A stretch of DNA of 64,000 bases, taken from contig JZRA01000120.1 of the NCBI GenBank assembly GCA_001567485.1, positions 19,201-83,200 of the forward strand, given 5' to 3'. Position 1 is the first letter of the stretch. Each line of letters starts with the position of its first letter. Shown here in pieces: positions 26,579 to 34,995 of this stretch. Both the position numbers and the translations under genes were made by a program. A model generated the notes under the pieces. That model did no database searches. It was not told the origin of the DNA and saw nothing but the letters and a program-made list of their open reading frames with translations. This DNA is from Chloroflexi bacterium OLB13. GTDB lineage: Bacteria > Chloroflexota > Anaerolineae > Aggregatilineales > Phototrophicaceae.

Positions 26579-28000
26579 TTACGCCGTTTGCAGTTCCGTG
26601 CCGGATCCGGTCGGAAGGGCTTCCGACCAGACGGAGTCAGGTTCGCCCATAAGCACCGCGCGGTTGAACCCGTTGGCGCGCAGCCAACTCACCGCCACCT
26701 GAGCGCGATATCCACTGGCGCAGTACACCGCAAATGGACGCGATTCCGGCAGTTCGCCGGCGCGCCGGTGCAGTTCCGTCAATGGGACATGCTGCGCCCC
26801 GGAGACATGCCGATCCAGCCACTCGCTGAGGTTCCGGATATCGAGAACGGCGGTTGATCCCGATGCCAGCCCATCGGCCAGCGCGCGGGCGGTCATCTGC
26901 GGCAGCGCGTCAAGATCACCGCCGAGGCCGTCCGCCCACAGCACGCCGGCGATCCGGTCGACGCCGACGGCCCGCAGCGCAGGGATCACCTCGTCCAGCA
27001 CCGCATCGTCCGGCACGATTAACGCCACCGGCACGCGAAAGTCGTACAGCGAGCCGACGTAGGTCGAGACTTTGGACGAGGTCGCCGGTGTGCTGATCGT
27101 GCCGGGGATGTGCCCGGCCGCGAACGCGTCGCGGTCGCGCACGTCGACCACGAACGCGCCGGCCTCGATCAGCGCGTCGATGTCCGCACGGGTCAGCGAT
27201 TGGATCTCCGGAAGGTCAGCGAGCAGCGCCGGGCCGTCACGGTTCACCTGCTTCATCTGCGCGAAATACCGCGGCGGCTCAGGCTGCCCGTCGAGCAGCC
27301 ACGCGACAAACGCGTCCTCGTCATGTATTTGGAACGCCGGATTGAACAGCTTTTCGTAGCCAAGCGTCGTGGAGGGCACAGCGCCGAGCGCCTTTCCGCA
27401 CGCGCTGCCTGCGCCGTGACCGGGCCAAAGCTGCAAATAATCGGGCAGCGACTTGAAGCGCTGCACGGTTCCGAACTGCTGGCGCGCCCCCGTATCGGCG
27501 CTGCCCACCACGCCAGCCGCCGCTTCGAGCAGGTCGGGCCGGCCGATGTCGCCGACAAAGACCGCGTCGCCGGTGAAAATGCCCATCGGCTTATCAGCGG
27601 CGGCGGTGTCGGTGATGACGAACGCGATGTGTTCGGGCGTGTGCCCCGGCGTGTGCAAAACCTCGACGCTGACGTTACCGACCATGAACGTATCGCCGTT
27701 CATCACCCGGACGACGCCGGGTTCGCCGACATACGCGTACTGCCAGTCCGGGCCGCCCTCGCCGCTGACGATCAACAGCGCGCCGGTCGCCGCGGCCAGC
27801 TCACGGCCACCGCTGACGAAATCGGCGTGGATGTGCGTCTCTGCGATATGGCTGATACGCACGCCCTCGCGCTCCGCGGCGTCCATGTAGGTCTGAACCG
27901 CGCGCGCGGGGTCGACGATCAACGCCTCGCCCGTTTTAGCGCATCCGACCAGATACGAGGCTTGGGCGAGCCGTTCGTCATAGAAGTAGCGAAGGATCAT
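26579..28000 (-). CDS. cstB: Persulfide dioxygenase-rhodanese fusion (CstB-like)
   Basis: 473 aa in three domains. Residues ~1-245 are a metallo-beta-lactamase persulfide dioxygenase with the metal motif THIHADF, HTPGHTPEHIAF and the ligand Asp in GIFTGDAVFVGD. Residues ~265-350 are a rhodanese-like domain lacking the catalytic Cys (VVDVRDRDAFAAGHIPGT, no CxxGxR loop). Residues ~370-460 are an active rhodanese with CASGYRA. This order matches CstB, which turns low-molecular-weight persulfide into thiosulfate/sulfite. GGGAG precedes the ATG. It is divergent from a LysR regulator and upstream of TauE/SafE. Confidence 0.85.
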   Translation of the reverse strand: MILRYFYDERLAQASYLVGCAKTGEALIVDPARAVQTYMDAAEREGVRISHIAETHIHADFVSGGRELAAATGALLIVSGEGGPDWQYAYVGEPGVVRVMNGDTFMVGNVSVEVLHTPGHTPEHIAFVITDTAAADKPMGIFTGDAVFVGDIGRPDLLEAAAGVVGSADTGARQQFGTVQRFKSLPDYLQLWPGHGAGSACGKALGAVPSTTLGYEKLFNPAFQIHDEDAFVAWLLDGQPEPPRYFAQMKQVNRDGPALLADLPEIQSLTRADIDALIEAGAFVVDVRDRDAFAAGHIPGTISTPATSSKVSTYVGSLYDFRVPVALIVPDDAVLDEVIPALRAVGVDRIAGVLWADGLGGDLDALPQMTARALADGLASGSTAVLDIRNLSEWLDRHVSGAQHVPLTELHRRAGELPESRPFAVYCASGYRAQVAVSWLRANGFNRAVLMGEPDSVWSEALPTGSGTELQTA

Positions 28001-28105
28001 GTGCGGTCTCCCAATCGAGCGAGGCCAGCGAATACCCCGCCGGGTGTATGGCTCAAGCCTACCTGATTTTTCACCGGCAAGTTGTGCTCAGCCCGTGATT
28101 GATGG

Positions 28106-28123
28106 TATAAGTCGGCGCTTATA
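28106..28123. promoter_or_regulatory. LysR-type operator (TATAAG-N6-CTTATA)
   Basis: A perfect dyad TATAAG-TCGGCG-CTTATA, which contains the ATAAG-N8-like T-N11-A layout typical of LysR-family boxes. It lies 18 nt before the lysR ATG, just upstream of its AAAGGAG, and 106 nt from the divergent cstB start. It fits autoregulation plus control of the divergent operon. Confidence 0.6.
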
Positions 28124-28140
28124 GCAAAGGAGAAGCGCGG

Positions 28141-29052
28141 ATGCTCGATCTCCGCAAACTGCAAATCTTCATCTCCGTCGTGCAGGCCGGCAGCTTCAGC
28201 GGCGCCGCCGAACGCCTGCTGATGACTCAGTCCGGGGTCAGCCAGCACATCCAAGACCTGGAGCGCGGCTTCTCAACCATCCTGTTCGAGCGGCGTGCAC
28301 GCGGCGTCACGTTGACCAACGCCGGCCATCTGCTGCTGGGTTACGCCGAGCAGCTACTCCAAATTGCGCACGAGGCCGAACTCGCGCTAACCACAGTAAC
28401 ACCGACGACCCGCGCCGCGATGCGGCTGGGCGCGACGCCGGGGGTTGGAACCTACGTGCTGCCGACCTGCCTCACCGGGTTTCAGGCGCGCTACCCGCAG
28501 GTGCACATCGACCTGACGACGCGCACCACTCCGCAGATCGTCGAGGCGGTTCTGTCCGGCGTGTGCGACCTCGGCATCATCGAGGGCGAACCGGACACGC
28601 ACGATCCCGCCGTCCGCATCCGGCGTCTTGTGTCCGTGTCGCAGTGGCTGGTGATCGGCCCGCAGCACGAATGGTGGAACCGCGAGTCGGTGGCGCTGGC
28701 GGAACTCTCACAGACCGCGCTCATCACCCGACAGCGCGGAAGCCATTCACGGCAGTGGCTCGAACGCGAGCTGGCGTCGCTCGGCCTGAGCGTCCGAATC
28801 GCAGCGGAATTCGACAACGTCGAGTCGATCAAGCGGGCGGTGGCAGGGGGCAAGGCGGCAGCGATCCTGCCGCGTTACGCCTTCGAGCAGGAAGCGGCGT
28901 TCGGGCTTCTGCGCCCTGTACCGATCACCGGCGTCGATCTGCGCCGCCACCTCAGCGCGATCTGGTCGAGCGCGTCGCCACCGGGGCCGGTCGCCAGCGC
29001 GTTTCTGTCGAACGTCACCCGGACGCTGGAGCAAGCACATGGGTCACCGTAA
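28141..29052 (+). CDS. LysR family transcriptional regulator
   Basis: 303 aa, standard length. Helix-turn-helix in residues ~1-60 (LQIFISVVQAGSFSGAAERL, MTQSGVSQHIQDLE), then a periplasmic-binding-like effector domain (~90-295) with DLTTRTTPQIVEAVLSGVCD and VAGGKAAAILPRYAFE. The strong AAAGGAG sets the ATG at 28141. Divergence from the cstB-tauE operon with a dyad between them makes it the likely sulfur-responsive regulator of that operon. It most resembles the CysB/CbbR side of the family. Confidence 0.93.
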   Translation: MLDLRKLQIFISVVQAGSFSGAAERLLMTQSGVSQHIQDLERGFSTILFERRARGVTLTNAGHLLLGYAEQLLQIAHEAELALTTVTPTTRAAMRLGATPGVGTYVLPTCLTGFQARYPQVHIDLTTRTTPQIVEAVLSGVCDLGIIEGEPDTHDPAVRIRRLVSVSQWLVIGPQHEWWNRESVALAELSQTALITRQRGSHSRQWLERELASLGLSVRIAAEFDNVESIKRAVAGGKAAAILPRYAFEQEAAFGLLRPVPITGVDLRRHLSAIWSSASPPGPVASAFLSNVTRTLEQAHGSP

Positions 29053-29153
29053 GCCGGGATTGTTTGTAAGCATAGCCCTAATGGACTATATTCTCATACG
29101 ACACCGCGCGACATGGAGCACGCGGGCGCATAGATCCACTGAGGAGGATTAGA

Positions 29154-29573
29154 ATGCTCCAAGAGTTCCGCAAGTTTATTATGCGTGGCAACGTGATTGA
29201 TCTTGCCGTTGGCGTGATCATTGGCGCGGCCTTTGGCGCTGTCGTCACCAGTCTCGTCAACGACGTCATCATGCCGCCCATCGGCTTGATCGTCGGCGGG
29301 ATCGACTTCTCCGACATCAAGATCATCCTGAAGGCTGCCGAGGGTGAAGCGCCAGAGGTCGCCATCAATATCGGCATCTTCTTGAACGCCGTCATCAACT
29401 TCCTGATTGTGGCGCTGGCGATCTTCTTCTTAATCCGGGGCGTCAACCGCTTGCAAGAGATGGCCGAGGGCAAGAAGGAAGAAGCGCCCGCCGCCCCGCC
29501 CGCCCCGACCACCGAGGAACTCATGCTGGCCGAGCTGAAGGCTATGCGCTCGGCGATGGAAAAGCAGAAGTAG
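29154..29573 (+). CDS. mscL: Large-conductance mechanosensitive channel
   Basis: 139 aa with the MscL layout: amphipathic N-terminus MLQEFRKFIMRGNVIDLAVG, TM1 pore helix GVIIGAAFGAVVTSLVNDVI, an external loop (~48-75), TM2 FLNAVINFLIVALAIFFLI, and a charged C-terminal bundle after an Ala/Pro linker. A homopentameric safety valve for hypo-osmotic shock. GAGGAGG precedes the ATG; TATATT at 29085-29090 may be its -10. Its 3' end overlaps the convergent kinase by 32 nt. Confidence 0.97.
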   Translation: MLQEFRKFIMRGNVIDLAVGVIIGAAFGAVVTSLVNDVIMPPIGLIVGGIDFSDIKIILKAAEGEAPEVAINIGIFLNAVINFLIVALAIFFLIRGVNRLQEMAEGKKEEAPAAPPAPTTEELMLAELKAMRSAMEKQK

Positions 29574-31458
29574 GCCGTTCAATATACGCCCGCCTAACAT
29601 CGCGCGCTGTGAGGTTAGCGGGTGTGGTTTCTAGTTCCGGCACAATCACCGCCGGCAGCTTAAACTTGAACGTGCTGCCGACGCCCAATTCGCTTTCGAG
29701 TTCGATTGCCCCACCGTGCCGGTCAATGATGGCCTTCGCGAGTGACAGGCCGATCCCGGCCCCGCCGCTTTCGGTGCTGCGCGCCCGGTCGACACGGAAA
29801 AAGCGGTCATACACTTTAGGTTGATCGGCCGGGCTGATCCCGATCCCGGTGTCGGCGACTTCCATCACGACCGAGGGGCCGTCGCGATACGTCCGGACGA
29901 CGACCTTGCCCCCCTCTCGATTGAATTGCAGCGCATTGAGCACGAGGGCGTCGACAGCGCGCTTCAGACGCTGACGATCCGCGTAGACGGGCGGCAGCGC
30001 CTCGGCCAGTTCGGTGCTGAGCGCAACCGTCCGGCGCTCGGCATCCTCCACACGGGCCTTCACGATGGTTGAGACGAGTTCGTTGAGGTCGATGTTATCA
30101 CGCTCAAGCACGTTGGACGTATCGAGTTCCGAAAGCTCAATCATCGCCGACAGGATCGACCACAACCGCTTGGCGGCGTCGTCGGACGCCACAGCTCGGT
30201 CACGCATCTTGCCTGACAGGTCAATCGCTTCCTCGATCACCCCGGCGTAGATCGCCGGCAGCTTGGGGTGCAGCCCGGCCAGCGTCGCTACCTGCCGGTC
30301 GGCGAGCCGGCGCGTGAGATACGCCGACGATTGCAGTACGCTCATCGGCGTGCGCAGATCGTGCGAAGCGTCACGGATGAAGCGCTGAAGCACGAGGATA
30401 CGTTCGCGCTCGGCGATGAGGTTGAACGCTGCGCGCTGCGCCGTCACGTCGTTCACCAACAAAACGCGCCCGGCAGGATGGCCGCGCACGTCGGCCAATT
30501 GAGTCACGTCGACCTCGAACGTCGTCTGGCCGAGGTACTCAGGATAGGCGACGTCGAACTTCGCGGCGCCGGACTCCAACTGCTCCTGAAATTCCGGCCA
30601 TTCACGGACAATGTCCATAATCGACAGCCCGATCATGCGCTCGCCTGACCACAGCGGGCCGAATACACGCCGCGCAGACTGGTTCGAGTCGAGCACACGG
30701 CCCGCAAAGTCAACCACGATCACCGCATCGGCAATCGCGTCAAAGACATGTTCACGAGCGACCGGGAGCATGCCGAGCTGTTGATAACGGTACAAGCCGT
30801 ACATGAAAATGACGGTCGCAGGGATGAACAGCAGCACGCCCGATCTCAGCGGCGAGATCGGGTTAGCGGCCAATAAATCCATGAGGTTGCCGGTGAGTAT
30901 TACCAGTAAGCCTACGACCAGCATCCCAACCTGCGTGCGATGACCGGGCAGCGCACTGCGCACGGATTCGATCAACAGCACCAACGCGATCGTATAGATA
31001 AAGTAGAAGTAGACAGTCGAGATGGCGATCCACGGCCCACGCTGCGTCACGATCACGCGCAGCCCGAACACCGTGTCGATGGTCGTGAACTCGCGCACGA
31101 GGGGTAAGTCGACGAATCCCAGCAGCAGAGTGATAAGCGGAACGATTGAGAGAAGGGCCGTCAACCGCCAGTGAGTCCAAATCTTCTGCCGGTAAACCTC
31201 ATAACCGAGGGTCAGCACCGCCAGTGGAAGCGCCACCACGCCAGCCTGACGCAGGTTGTACCACAGCAGCTTATCCGCATCGGCCGCCAGCAGCTCAATG
31301 AGATAAGCCGCGCACCGCACGAGCATGCAGCAGATTATCGCGACCAGCGGCGCGCCCCCCGGCAGATCGCGCCGGCGCAGCGCCACACCGACAAGTGCCA
31401 TGCCGAGAATGGTCGACAGGCCAAGCACTATGAGATACGCTGCGCCAACCCACGTCAT
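29542..31458 (-). CDS. Sensor histidine kinase, 7TM-PAS type
   Basis: 638 aa. Seven N-terminal membrane helices (~1-215) resemble the histidine-kinase 7TM sensor region. A PAS domain follows (~230-340: VFDAIADAVIVVDFAGRVLD), then HisKA with RDASHDLRTPMSVLQSSAYL and an extra ~20-residue insert before the second helix. The HATPase has VDALVLNALQFNREGG, VADTGIGISPAD and GGAGIGLSLAKAIIDRHGG. All catalytic motifs are present. No response regulator is adjacent, so it is an orphan. The coding end overlaps the mscL end. Confidence 0.92.
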   Translation of the reverse strand: MTWVGAAYLIVLGLSTILGMALVGVALRRRDLPGGAPLVAIICCMLVRCAAYLIELLAADADKLLWYNLRQAGVVALPLAVLTLGYEVYRQKIWTHWRLTALLSIVPLITLLLGFVDLPLVREFTTIDTVFGLRVIVTQRGPWIAISTVYFYFIYTIALVLLIESVRSALPGHRTQVGMLVVGLLVILTGNLMDLLAANPISPLRSGVLLFIPATVIFMYGLYRYQQLGMLPVAREHVFDAIADAVIVVDFAGRVLDSNQSARRVFGPLWSGERMIGLSIMDIVREWPEFQEQLESGAAKFDVAYPEYLGQTTFEVDVTQLADVRGHPAGRVLLVNDVTAQRAAFNLIAERERILVLQRFIRDASHDLRTPMSVLQSSAYLTRRLADRQVATLAGLHPKLPAIYAGVIEEAIDLSGKMRDRAVASDDAAKRLWSILSAMIELSELDTSNVLERDNIDLNELVSTIVKARVEDAERRTVALSTELAEALPPVYADRQRLKRAVDALVLNALQFNREGGKVVVRTYRDGPSVVMEVADTGIGISPADQPKVYDRFFRVDRARSTESGGAGIGLSLAKAIIDRHGGAIELESELGVGSTFKFKLPAVIVPELETTPANLTARDVRRAYIERPTSAFPSPSA

Positions 31459-31513
31459 GCAAGAAATCCGTTATCTGAGTCCTTGACACTAGTGTATGGC
31501 CGATTACCCCTAC

Positions 31514-31533
31514 GCGGCGTAAAGCTGCGCCGC
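31514..31533 (-). terminator. Hairpin at the end of the muropeptide operon
   Basis: GCGGCG (31514-31519) and CGCCGC (31528-31533) form a 6-bp GC stem with an 8-nt loop, 5 nt past the stop of the last gene. No U-run follows on the minus strand, so it may end or stabilise the transcript with other factors. Confidence 0.45.
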
Positions 31534-31538
31534 TGGCA

Positions 31539-32012
31539 TTACGACCGCAGCATTCCGGCGTAGACGCTCGGCGTGCTGTCGGGGATCACGACCGCCCCGC
31601 ACACTTTCGTGTAGAACTCGACCGGGCCAACGCCGCCGATGATACCGTAGGCATAGCCGTTGAATCGCATATCGTGAAGGGCCGCGAGCAGCAGCGCCGC
31701 GCCTGTCTTGCGCCCGCGTGCCGCCTCGCTGACGCCGGTCGGGCCGAAGAACCCGCGCGCCACGACATCCCAGCAGGCGAATCCAAGCAGTGTCCCGCCC
31801 TCGTGCGCCACCCACACCGACAGCGGAAGCCGGCTGAAAGCGACATCAGTCTCGCTCACCCAGTAGGGGCTGAAGTGCTGCCCGATCCACGCCAGTACAT
31901 TGTGTTTCTCAGGCGGGATGGCGCGCCGGATCGTGATGCCGTGCTCGGCCTGCCCGGCGATTGCCGGCTCCAGCGGGGGCAGTTCATAGAGTTTCACCAG
32001 CATGTCCGTCAT
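31539..32012 (-). CDS. GNAT-family N-acetyltransferase
   Basis: 157 aa from ATG 32012, which overlaps the nagA stop as ATGA; this decides the start against an upstream in-frame codon. GNAT core: RLPLSVWVAHEGGTLLGFAC (strands 2-4), acetyl-CoA loop ARGRKTGAALLLAAL, and a C-terminal GVGPVEFYTKVCGAVVIPDS strand-helix-strand. It is the last of 13 colinear muropeptide-catabolic genes. The substrate is unknown. Free amino acids or peptides released from muropeptides, or glucosamine compounds, are candidates by context only. Confidence 0.85.
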   Translation of the reverse strand: MTDMLVKLYELPPLEPAIAGQAEHGITIRRAIPPEKHNVLAWIGQHFSPYWVSETDVAFSRLPLSVWVAHEGGTLLGFACWDVVARGFFGPTGVSEAARGRKTGAALLLAALHDMRFNGYAYGIIGGVGPVEFYTKVCGAVVIPDSTPSVYAGMLRS

Positions 32013-33163
32013 GCGCGATACACCACCTCTCCGGCGACAATCGTCGCCTGAACCCCACCGTCGTCGTTCAGCAGCACGAAGTCGGCATCCCAACCAATGC
32101 GGACTGCCCCTTTACGTTTGTCGAGTCCAATGGCGCGCACGGCCGGCATTGCGGCGCTGCGTGCCACAGCATAGATCGATTGGCCGGTGGCCCGCGCGAA
32201 GTTCACCACGCCGCGATCCAACGTAAGCGTGCTGCCGGCCAGCGTCCCGTCCTCAAGCCGGGCCACCCCGCCGCGGACGTAAATCGTGCGCTCATCCACC
32301 GGGTAATCGCCATCCGGCATGCCGGCCGCGCGAATGGCATCGCTGATGAGCACGATGTTGTTCGACTTGGCCTTCCACAGCGCGCGGATCGCGCCCGGAT
32401 GGATGTGAATGTTATCGGCGATCAGTTCACAGCGCACGCGGTCGTCGCCCATAGCGGCCCCGACCACGCCGGGGGCGCGGTGCTGTAACGGCGACATCGC
32501 GTTGAACGTGTGCGTCGCGTGGGTCACACCCGCCTCGATGCCCTGCACAGCCTGATCGTAGGTCGCGTCGGTATGCCCCATGCTGACCGTGATCCCGCGC
32601 GACCGGCATTCGTGGATGAACCACGCGTTTTCCTCGAACTCCGGCGCGACCGTGACCAAGCGGATGACACCATGCTCCAGCCACGGGATCGCTTCATCGC
32701 GGTCGGCCCGGCGGATCAGGTCGAGGTTTTGCGCGCCGCCGCGTACCGCGTTCAGATACGGGCCTTCGAGATGCGCGCCCAACAGCGTGCTGCCGCCGGG
32801 CATCCGGCCCACACACTGCGCGATCGTTTTCAGTGCGGCGTCGATGCGCGGGCGCGTATCCGTCCACGTCGTCGCCAAAAAGCCCGTCACGCCGTGGCTG
32901 GCGTAGAAGCGGGCCATCGCGATCAGCGCGTCCGGGTCGGCGTCCATCGTGTCGCAGCCCATCCCGCCGTGTACGTGCACATCAACATACCCCGGCGCGA
33001 GCAGCAGCCCCCCGCCGTCAAACGACGCGGCCCCACCGGCAGCGGGCGCATCCCCCGCACCACCATCGACGATCACGCCGTTTTCGACGCGCAGCCACCC
33101 CGCCAATGGGCGATCATCCGCGCCGTGCAAGTAGCGTACGTTCGCAACCAGAAGATCGCTCAT
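32009..33163 (-). CDS. nagA: N-acetylglucosamine-6-phosphate deacetylase
   Basis: 384 aa. Amidohydrolase-superfamily motifs in order: GYVDVHVHGGMGCD (~58-71), HLEGPYLN with the metal-ligand Glu (~130), GHTDATYDQA (~196), THTFNAMSPLQHRAPG (~216) and the catalytic Asp in VLISDAI (~274). It hydrolyses GlcNAc-6-P to GlcN-6-P and acetate. ATGA overlaps both upstream (murQ) and downstream (GNAT) couple it into the operon. No nagB follows, so GlcN-6-P must be used by enzymes encoded elsewhere. Confidence 0.95.
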   Translation of the reverse strand: MSDLLVANVRYLHGADDRPLAGWLRVENGVIVDGGAGDAPAAGGAASFDGGGLLLAPGYVDVHVHGGMGCDTMDADPDALIAMARFYASHGVTGFLATTWTDTRPRIDAALKTIAQCVGRMPGGSTLLGAHLEGPYLNAVRGGAQNLDLIRRADRDEAIPWLEHGVIRLVTVAPEFEENAWFIHECRSRGITVSMGHTDATYDQAVQGIEAGVTHATHTFNAMSPLQHRAPGVVGAAMGDDRVRCELIADNIHIHPGAIRALWKAKSNNIVLISDAIRAAGMPDGDYPVDERTIYVRGGVARLEDGTLAGSTLTLDRGVVNFARATGQSIYAVARSAAMPAVRAIGLDKRKGAVRIGWDADFVLLNDDGGVQATIVAGEVVYRA

Positions 33164-34035
33164 CCGATGATCTCCCTCAGCCGGTCGTTGTGAGCCACGA
33201 GAAGCGCGCGCGCCTCCTGCGCATCCACACTGCGCGCGATCATGACAATGGCGGTTTTCGCGTGTCCACCGGCTTCTTTGAGCGCCGCATCCGCCGCCGT
33301 CGCGTCCGCGCCGCTGATCTGCATGACGATCCGGCGCGCGCGCGCCGCCAGCTTGGCGTTGGTGATCTGTACGTCCACCATCAAGTTACCGTAGACCTTG
33401 CCCAGCCCGACCATCACGGCCGTGCTGAGCATGTTGAGCACCATCTTCTGCGCGGTGCCGGCTTTGAGGCGGGTCGAGCCGGTCAGCACCTCGGGGCCGG
33501 CGGCAACCTCGATCCCGATCTCGGCCCGCAGCGTGATCGGCGCCTCGGTGTTGCACGCCACGCCGACCGTCAGCGCGCCGAGGGCCTTGGCGTATTCGAG
33601 CGCGCCGAGCACATACGGCGTGCTGCCGCTGGCCGCGATCCCGACCACGCTGTCGAGCGCACCGGCATTGTGCGCGGCCAAGTCACGACGGCCGCCGTCG
33701 GCGTCGTCCTCGGCGCCTTCCACAGCACGCATGAACGCACGGTCACCGCCAGCGATGATCCCCACGACCAGTTCGGGCGGCACGCCAAACGTCGGCACGC
33801 ACTCCACCGCATCAAGCACACCGAGCCGCCCGCTGGTGCCGGCGCCGATGTAGAGCAACCGCCCGCCGCGCCGCATACGCGCCGTGATCGCCTCGACCGC
33901 CGCGGCGATCTGCGGGAGCGCCTGCGCCACCGCGCGGGCAACGCTGGCGTCCTCCTCGTTCATCGTCTGCACAATTTGCAGCGGAGTCATCTGGTCAAGA
34001 TTGACCGTCCGCGGATTCTGCTGTTCGGTAAGCAT
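33160..34035 (-). CDS. murQ: N-acetylmuramic acid 6-phosphate etherase
   Basis: 291 aa, normal for MurQ. SIS-fold motifs: GGRLLYIGAGTSGRLGVLDA, the catalytic glutamate region DAVECVPTFG, the second acid in RAVEGAEDDAD, GIAASGSTPYVLGAL, and the signature RLKAGTAQKMVLNMLSTAVM with GKVYGNLMVDV. It cleaves the lactyl ether of MurNAc-6-P to GlcNAc-6-P and D-lactate. The C-terminal three-helix domain is present. Its stop overlaps nagA, the next enzyme of the pathway. Confidence 0.96.
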   Translation of the reverse strand: MLTEQQNPRTVNLDQMTPLQIVQTMNEEDASVARAVAQALPQIAAAVEAITARMRRGGRLLYIGAGTSGRLGVLDAVECVPTFGVPPELVVGIIAGGDRAFMRAVEGAEDDADGGRRDLAAHNAGALDSVVGIAASGSTPYVLGALEYAKALGALTVGVACNTEAPITLRAEIGIEVAAGPEVLTGSTRLKAGTAQKMVLNMLSTAVMVGLGKVYGNLMVDVQITNAKLAARARRIVMQISGADATAADAALKEAGGHAKTAIVMIARSVDAQEARALLVAHNDRLREIIG

Positions 34036-34087
34036 TACCCCTCAATTCCCCTCATCGAGCGCGGCTGCCAGATGCCTGCCGCGATAC

Positions 34088-34984
34088 TCAGAACGCTTGC
34101 GCGGCAAGCATAGCGGCGCCGATAGCCGGCGGATAGAGTGGGCGCGGGCGTTCTTCGATGTGAAGCCGCCGCATCAAGACTTCAACCAGCCGGTTGTCCG
34201 TCTCCAACAGGCCGCCTGCGAATGCAATCGGCCCGTCTTTCAGGTCAAGCCGCGCTTGGATACTGCGCACCAGATTCGCCAGTTCCGACGCAGCCCGCGC
34301 GACATATCCCTGCGCCACACGGTCGCCTTCCTCGCTGATCTGGATAAGCAGCGGGGCCAGCGCCGCAATCGCGCGCACCTGTACGCCCTGCCGGTACGTC
34401 CACGCGATGATGTCCCCCGCCGTCGCCGCCCCGATCTCTTTAAGCACACGCGGGGTGATCTGTGACTTTCCGGCGCGTCCGTCCAACTCGCGCAGCGCGT
34501 GGGCAAGCACTTCGCGCCCCATCCAATACCCGCTGCCTTCGTCGCCCAGCAGATAGCCAAACCCGCCCTGCCGCAGCTTGCGCCCGTCAACCGACACGCC
34601 AAAGGCCGCGCTTCCGGTGCCGGCGATGACGATAACGCCCTTGCGCTCGCCTACCGCGCCGACCAGCGCGATCTCGAAATCCGAGCTGGGCACAATCCGC
34701 GCGGTAGGCAGCACGATCTGAAGCATGTCGCGCACCCAATCGGCGCTGTGGTCGTCCGCCGCGCCCGCGATCCCCGCCGCCGCCGCCGTGATGTCCCCCG
34801 GCGTGAGGTTGGCGTCACTGATCGCCTGCCGCACGGCGGCCCGCACGCGCGCGCCGGATTCTTCACGCCCAATACTGCTCGGATTGACGTTGTCGCCGGT
34901 CGTTTGCGCCAACACGTTCATCTGCGCGTCCGTCACGACCACGCGGACGTGCGACCCGCCTCCATCAATACCCAGTAGTGCCAT
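34088..34984 (-). CDS. BadF/BadG/BcrA-type amino-sugar kinase (NagK/MurK-like)
   Basis: 298 aa, ASKHA fold: phosphate-1 motif LLGIDGGGSHVRVVVTD, connect and phosphate-2 elements VIVIAGTGSAAFG, GDEGSGYWMGREVL, and the adenosine motif IAFAGGLLETDN. The family includes GlcNAc kinases and MurK of Clostridium, which phosphorylates both GlcNAc and MurNAc. In this operon it is the only candidate to make MurNAc-6-P and GlcNAc-6-P from free sugars, replacing the phosphotransferase transporter of Bacillus. It lies 11 nt after the serine hydrolase and 52 nt before murQ. Confidence 0.88.
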   Translation of the reverse strand: MALLGIDGGGSHVRVVVTDAQMNVLAQTTGDNVNPSSIGREESGARVRAAVRQAISDANLTPGDITAAAAGIAGAADDHSADWVRDMLQIVLPTARIVPSSDFEIALVGAVGERKGVIVIAGTGSAAFGVSVDGRKLRQGGFGYLLGDEGSGYWMGREVLAHALRELDGRAGKSQITPRVLKEIGAATAGDIIAWTYRQGVQVRAIAALAPLLIQISEEGDRVAQGYVARAASELANLVRSIQARLDLKDGPIAFAGGLLETDNRLVEVLMRRLHIEERPRPLYPPAIGAAMLAAQAF

Positions 34985-34995
34985 GCCATCCTCGC

